A stretch of DNA of 64,000 nt. It comes from Odiellus spinosus (Eukaryota; Arthropoda; Arachnida; Opiliones; Phalangiidae). The notes below the pieces were generated by a model. That model ran no database searches. It had not been told where the DNA came from and worked only from the letters and a program-made list of their open reading frames with translations. Below, piece after piece: positions 63,541-64,000 of this stretch (the stretch's first letter is position 1; every line of letters begins with the position of its first letter). A program made the position numbers and the translations under genes. Location of the stretch: contig OY987237.1 of assembly GCA_963920705.1 (NCBI GenBank), forward strand, positions 3,440,601 through 3,504,600, in the 5' to 3' direction.

Positions 63541-64000
63541 AAATTGCACCGACGCAAAATATGGATTTTCACCAACACTCTCCATCCCTGAATTTTTATG
63601 TTTATAAAAAAATGTACACCATATAGTGGGGCTATATCTCCTCACCCTTTCTTATGATGTATTGAAAACTCCAACATATTCTTGTAGAAAAAATGTAGAA
63701 TAGCTTTCAGGGGAATCTCTCCTCAGCCCCCAACCCCCATCTTTCGCGGGCACTACATTTGGGGGCGTTTTTACATATACTTACTTTTAAATCTATACGC
63801 GAGTACTTAACAAGATCTACTTTCACTCTTAATCGTGTTATACATTAAGTATCAATTCTCTCCGGCTTTGATGGCGTTACGAAACAACTCGCGTATATCT
63901 GTAGAGTTTCTGGTCGTTTTTAACTTTCCATCGTAGACGTAAGTGTTTTATCCTAGTCCATAAGCCTTGAATTCGCTGTCAAGTAACGTGGGAAACGTGT
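63541..64000. other. Right edge, no feature supported
   Basis: Some open frames on the minus strand near 63825-63945 look protein-like, but no frame has both an acceptor and continuity. See rejected items. Confidence 0.3.

Noticed and set aside
63823-63950. Minus-strand stretch reading TYVYDGKLKTTRNSTDIREL
   Set aside because: The frame is preceded by a stop with no acceptor between, so it cannot be a spliced exon as it stands.

Overview
The window looks like AT-rich nuclear DNA from an invertebrate animal. Coding sequence is broken by GT-AG introns, most of the space is intron or intergenic, and it is packed with short non-autonomous DNA transposons, satellites and minisatellites. The species cannot be named from this sequence. 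The longest open frames are tandem repeats or transposon sequence. The real genes are short exons that had to be assembled by splice phase.

Genes. (1) Plus strand, 54468-56272: a complete four-exon gene for a plasminogen receptor (KT)-like protein (PLGRKT family, 154 aa). This is the most secure gene here. It lacks the C-terminal lysine for which the vertebrate protein is named. (2) Minus strand, from 47172 down to at least 28904: a cell-surface protein assembled from a signal-peptide exon, one fibronectin-III exon and one transmembrane exon, all joined in phase 1. Its last donor overlaps a stop codon, so it either ends there (220 aa) or splices on; phase-compatible tail exons lie at 25911-25968 and 19279-19468. 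Genes 1 and 2 are divergently transcribed about 7.3 kb apart. (3) Weaker minus-strand exon candidates lie at 62424-62469 plus 62015-62232 (phases agree), at 15938-16063, at 14256-14337 and at the left edge (1-121).

Mobile DNA. There is a decayed Penelope-like retroelement with a GIY-YIG endonuclease domain and two nearly identical 300-bp inverted arms (4567-6490). Two hAT-like elements have perfect 8-bp target duplications (38034-39255 and 56998-57237); the first carries a GC-rich tandemly duplicated interior. Three MITE families with CA...TG ends all show exact 7-bp target duplications (seven insertions). There are many TTAA-flanked MITEs with ends like AAAGGGAGAATGAA, eight pieces of a CAGGGTTGCC-ended family, one Harbinger-like MITE with a TTA duplication, and an AAATCGATTT-rich family.

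Tandem repeats. A 91/100-bp satellite fills 2162-4500, a 103-bp satellite 19865-20756, a 30-bp minisatellite 21440-22812, a 14-bp minisatellite 40373-41538 and a 27-bp minisatellite 51428-51900, with smaller arrays elsewhere.

Layout: 1-6.5 kb edge exon, satellite and retroelement; 6.5-25 kb MITEs, satellites and weak exons; 25-47 kb mainly the long intron of the fibronectin gene, with repeat insertions; 47-54 kb promoter side and intergenic DNA; 54.4-56.4 kb the PLGRKT-like gene; 56.4-64 kb MITEs and a partial minus-strand gene.
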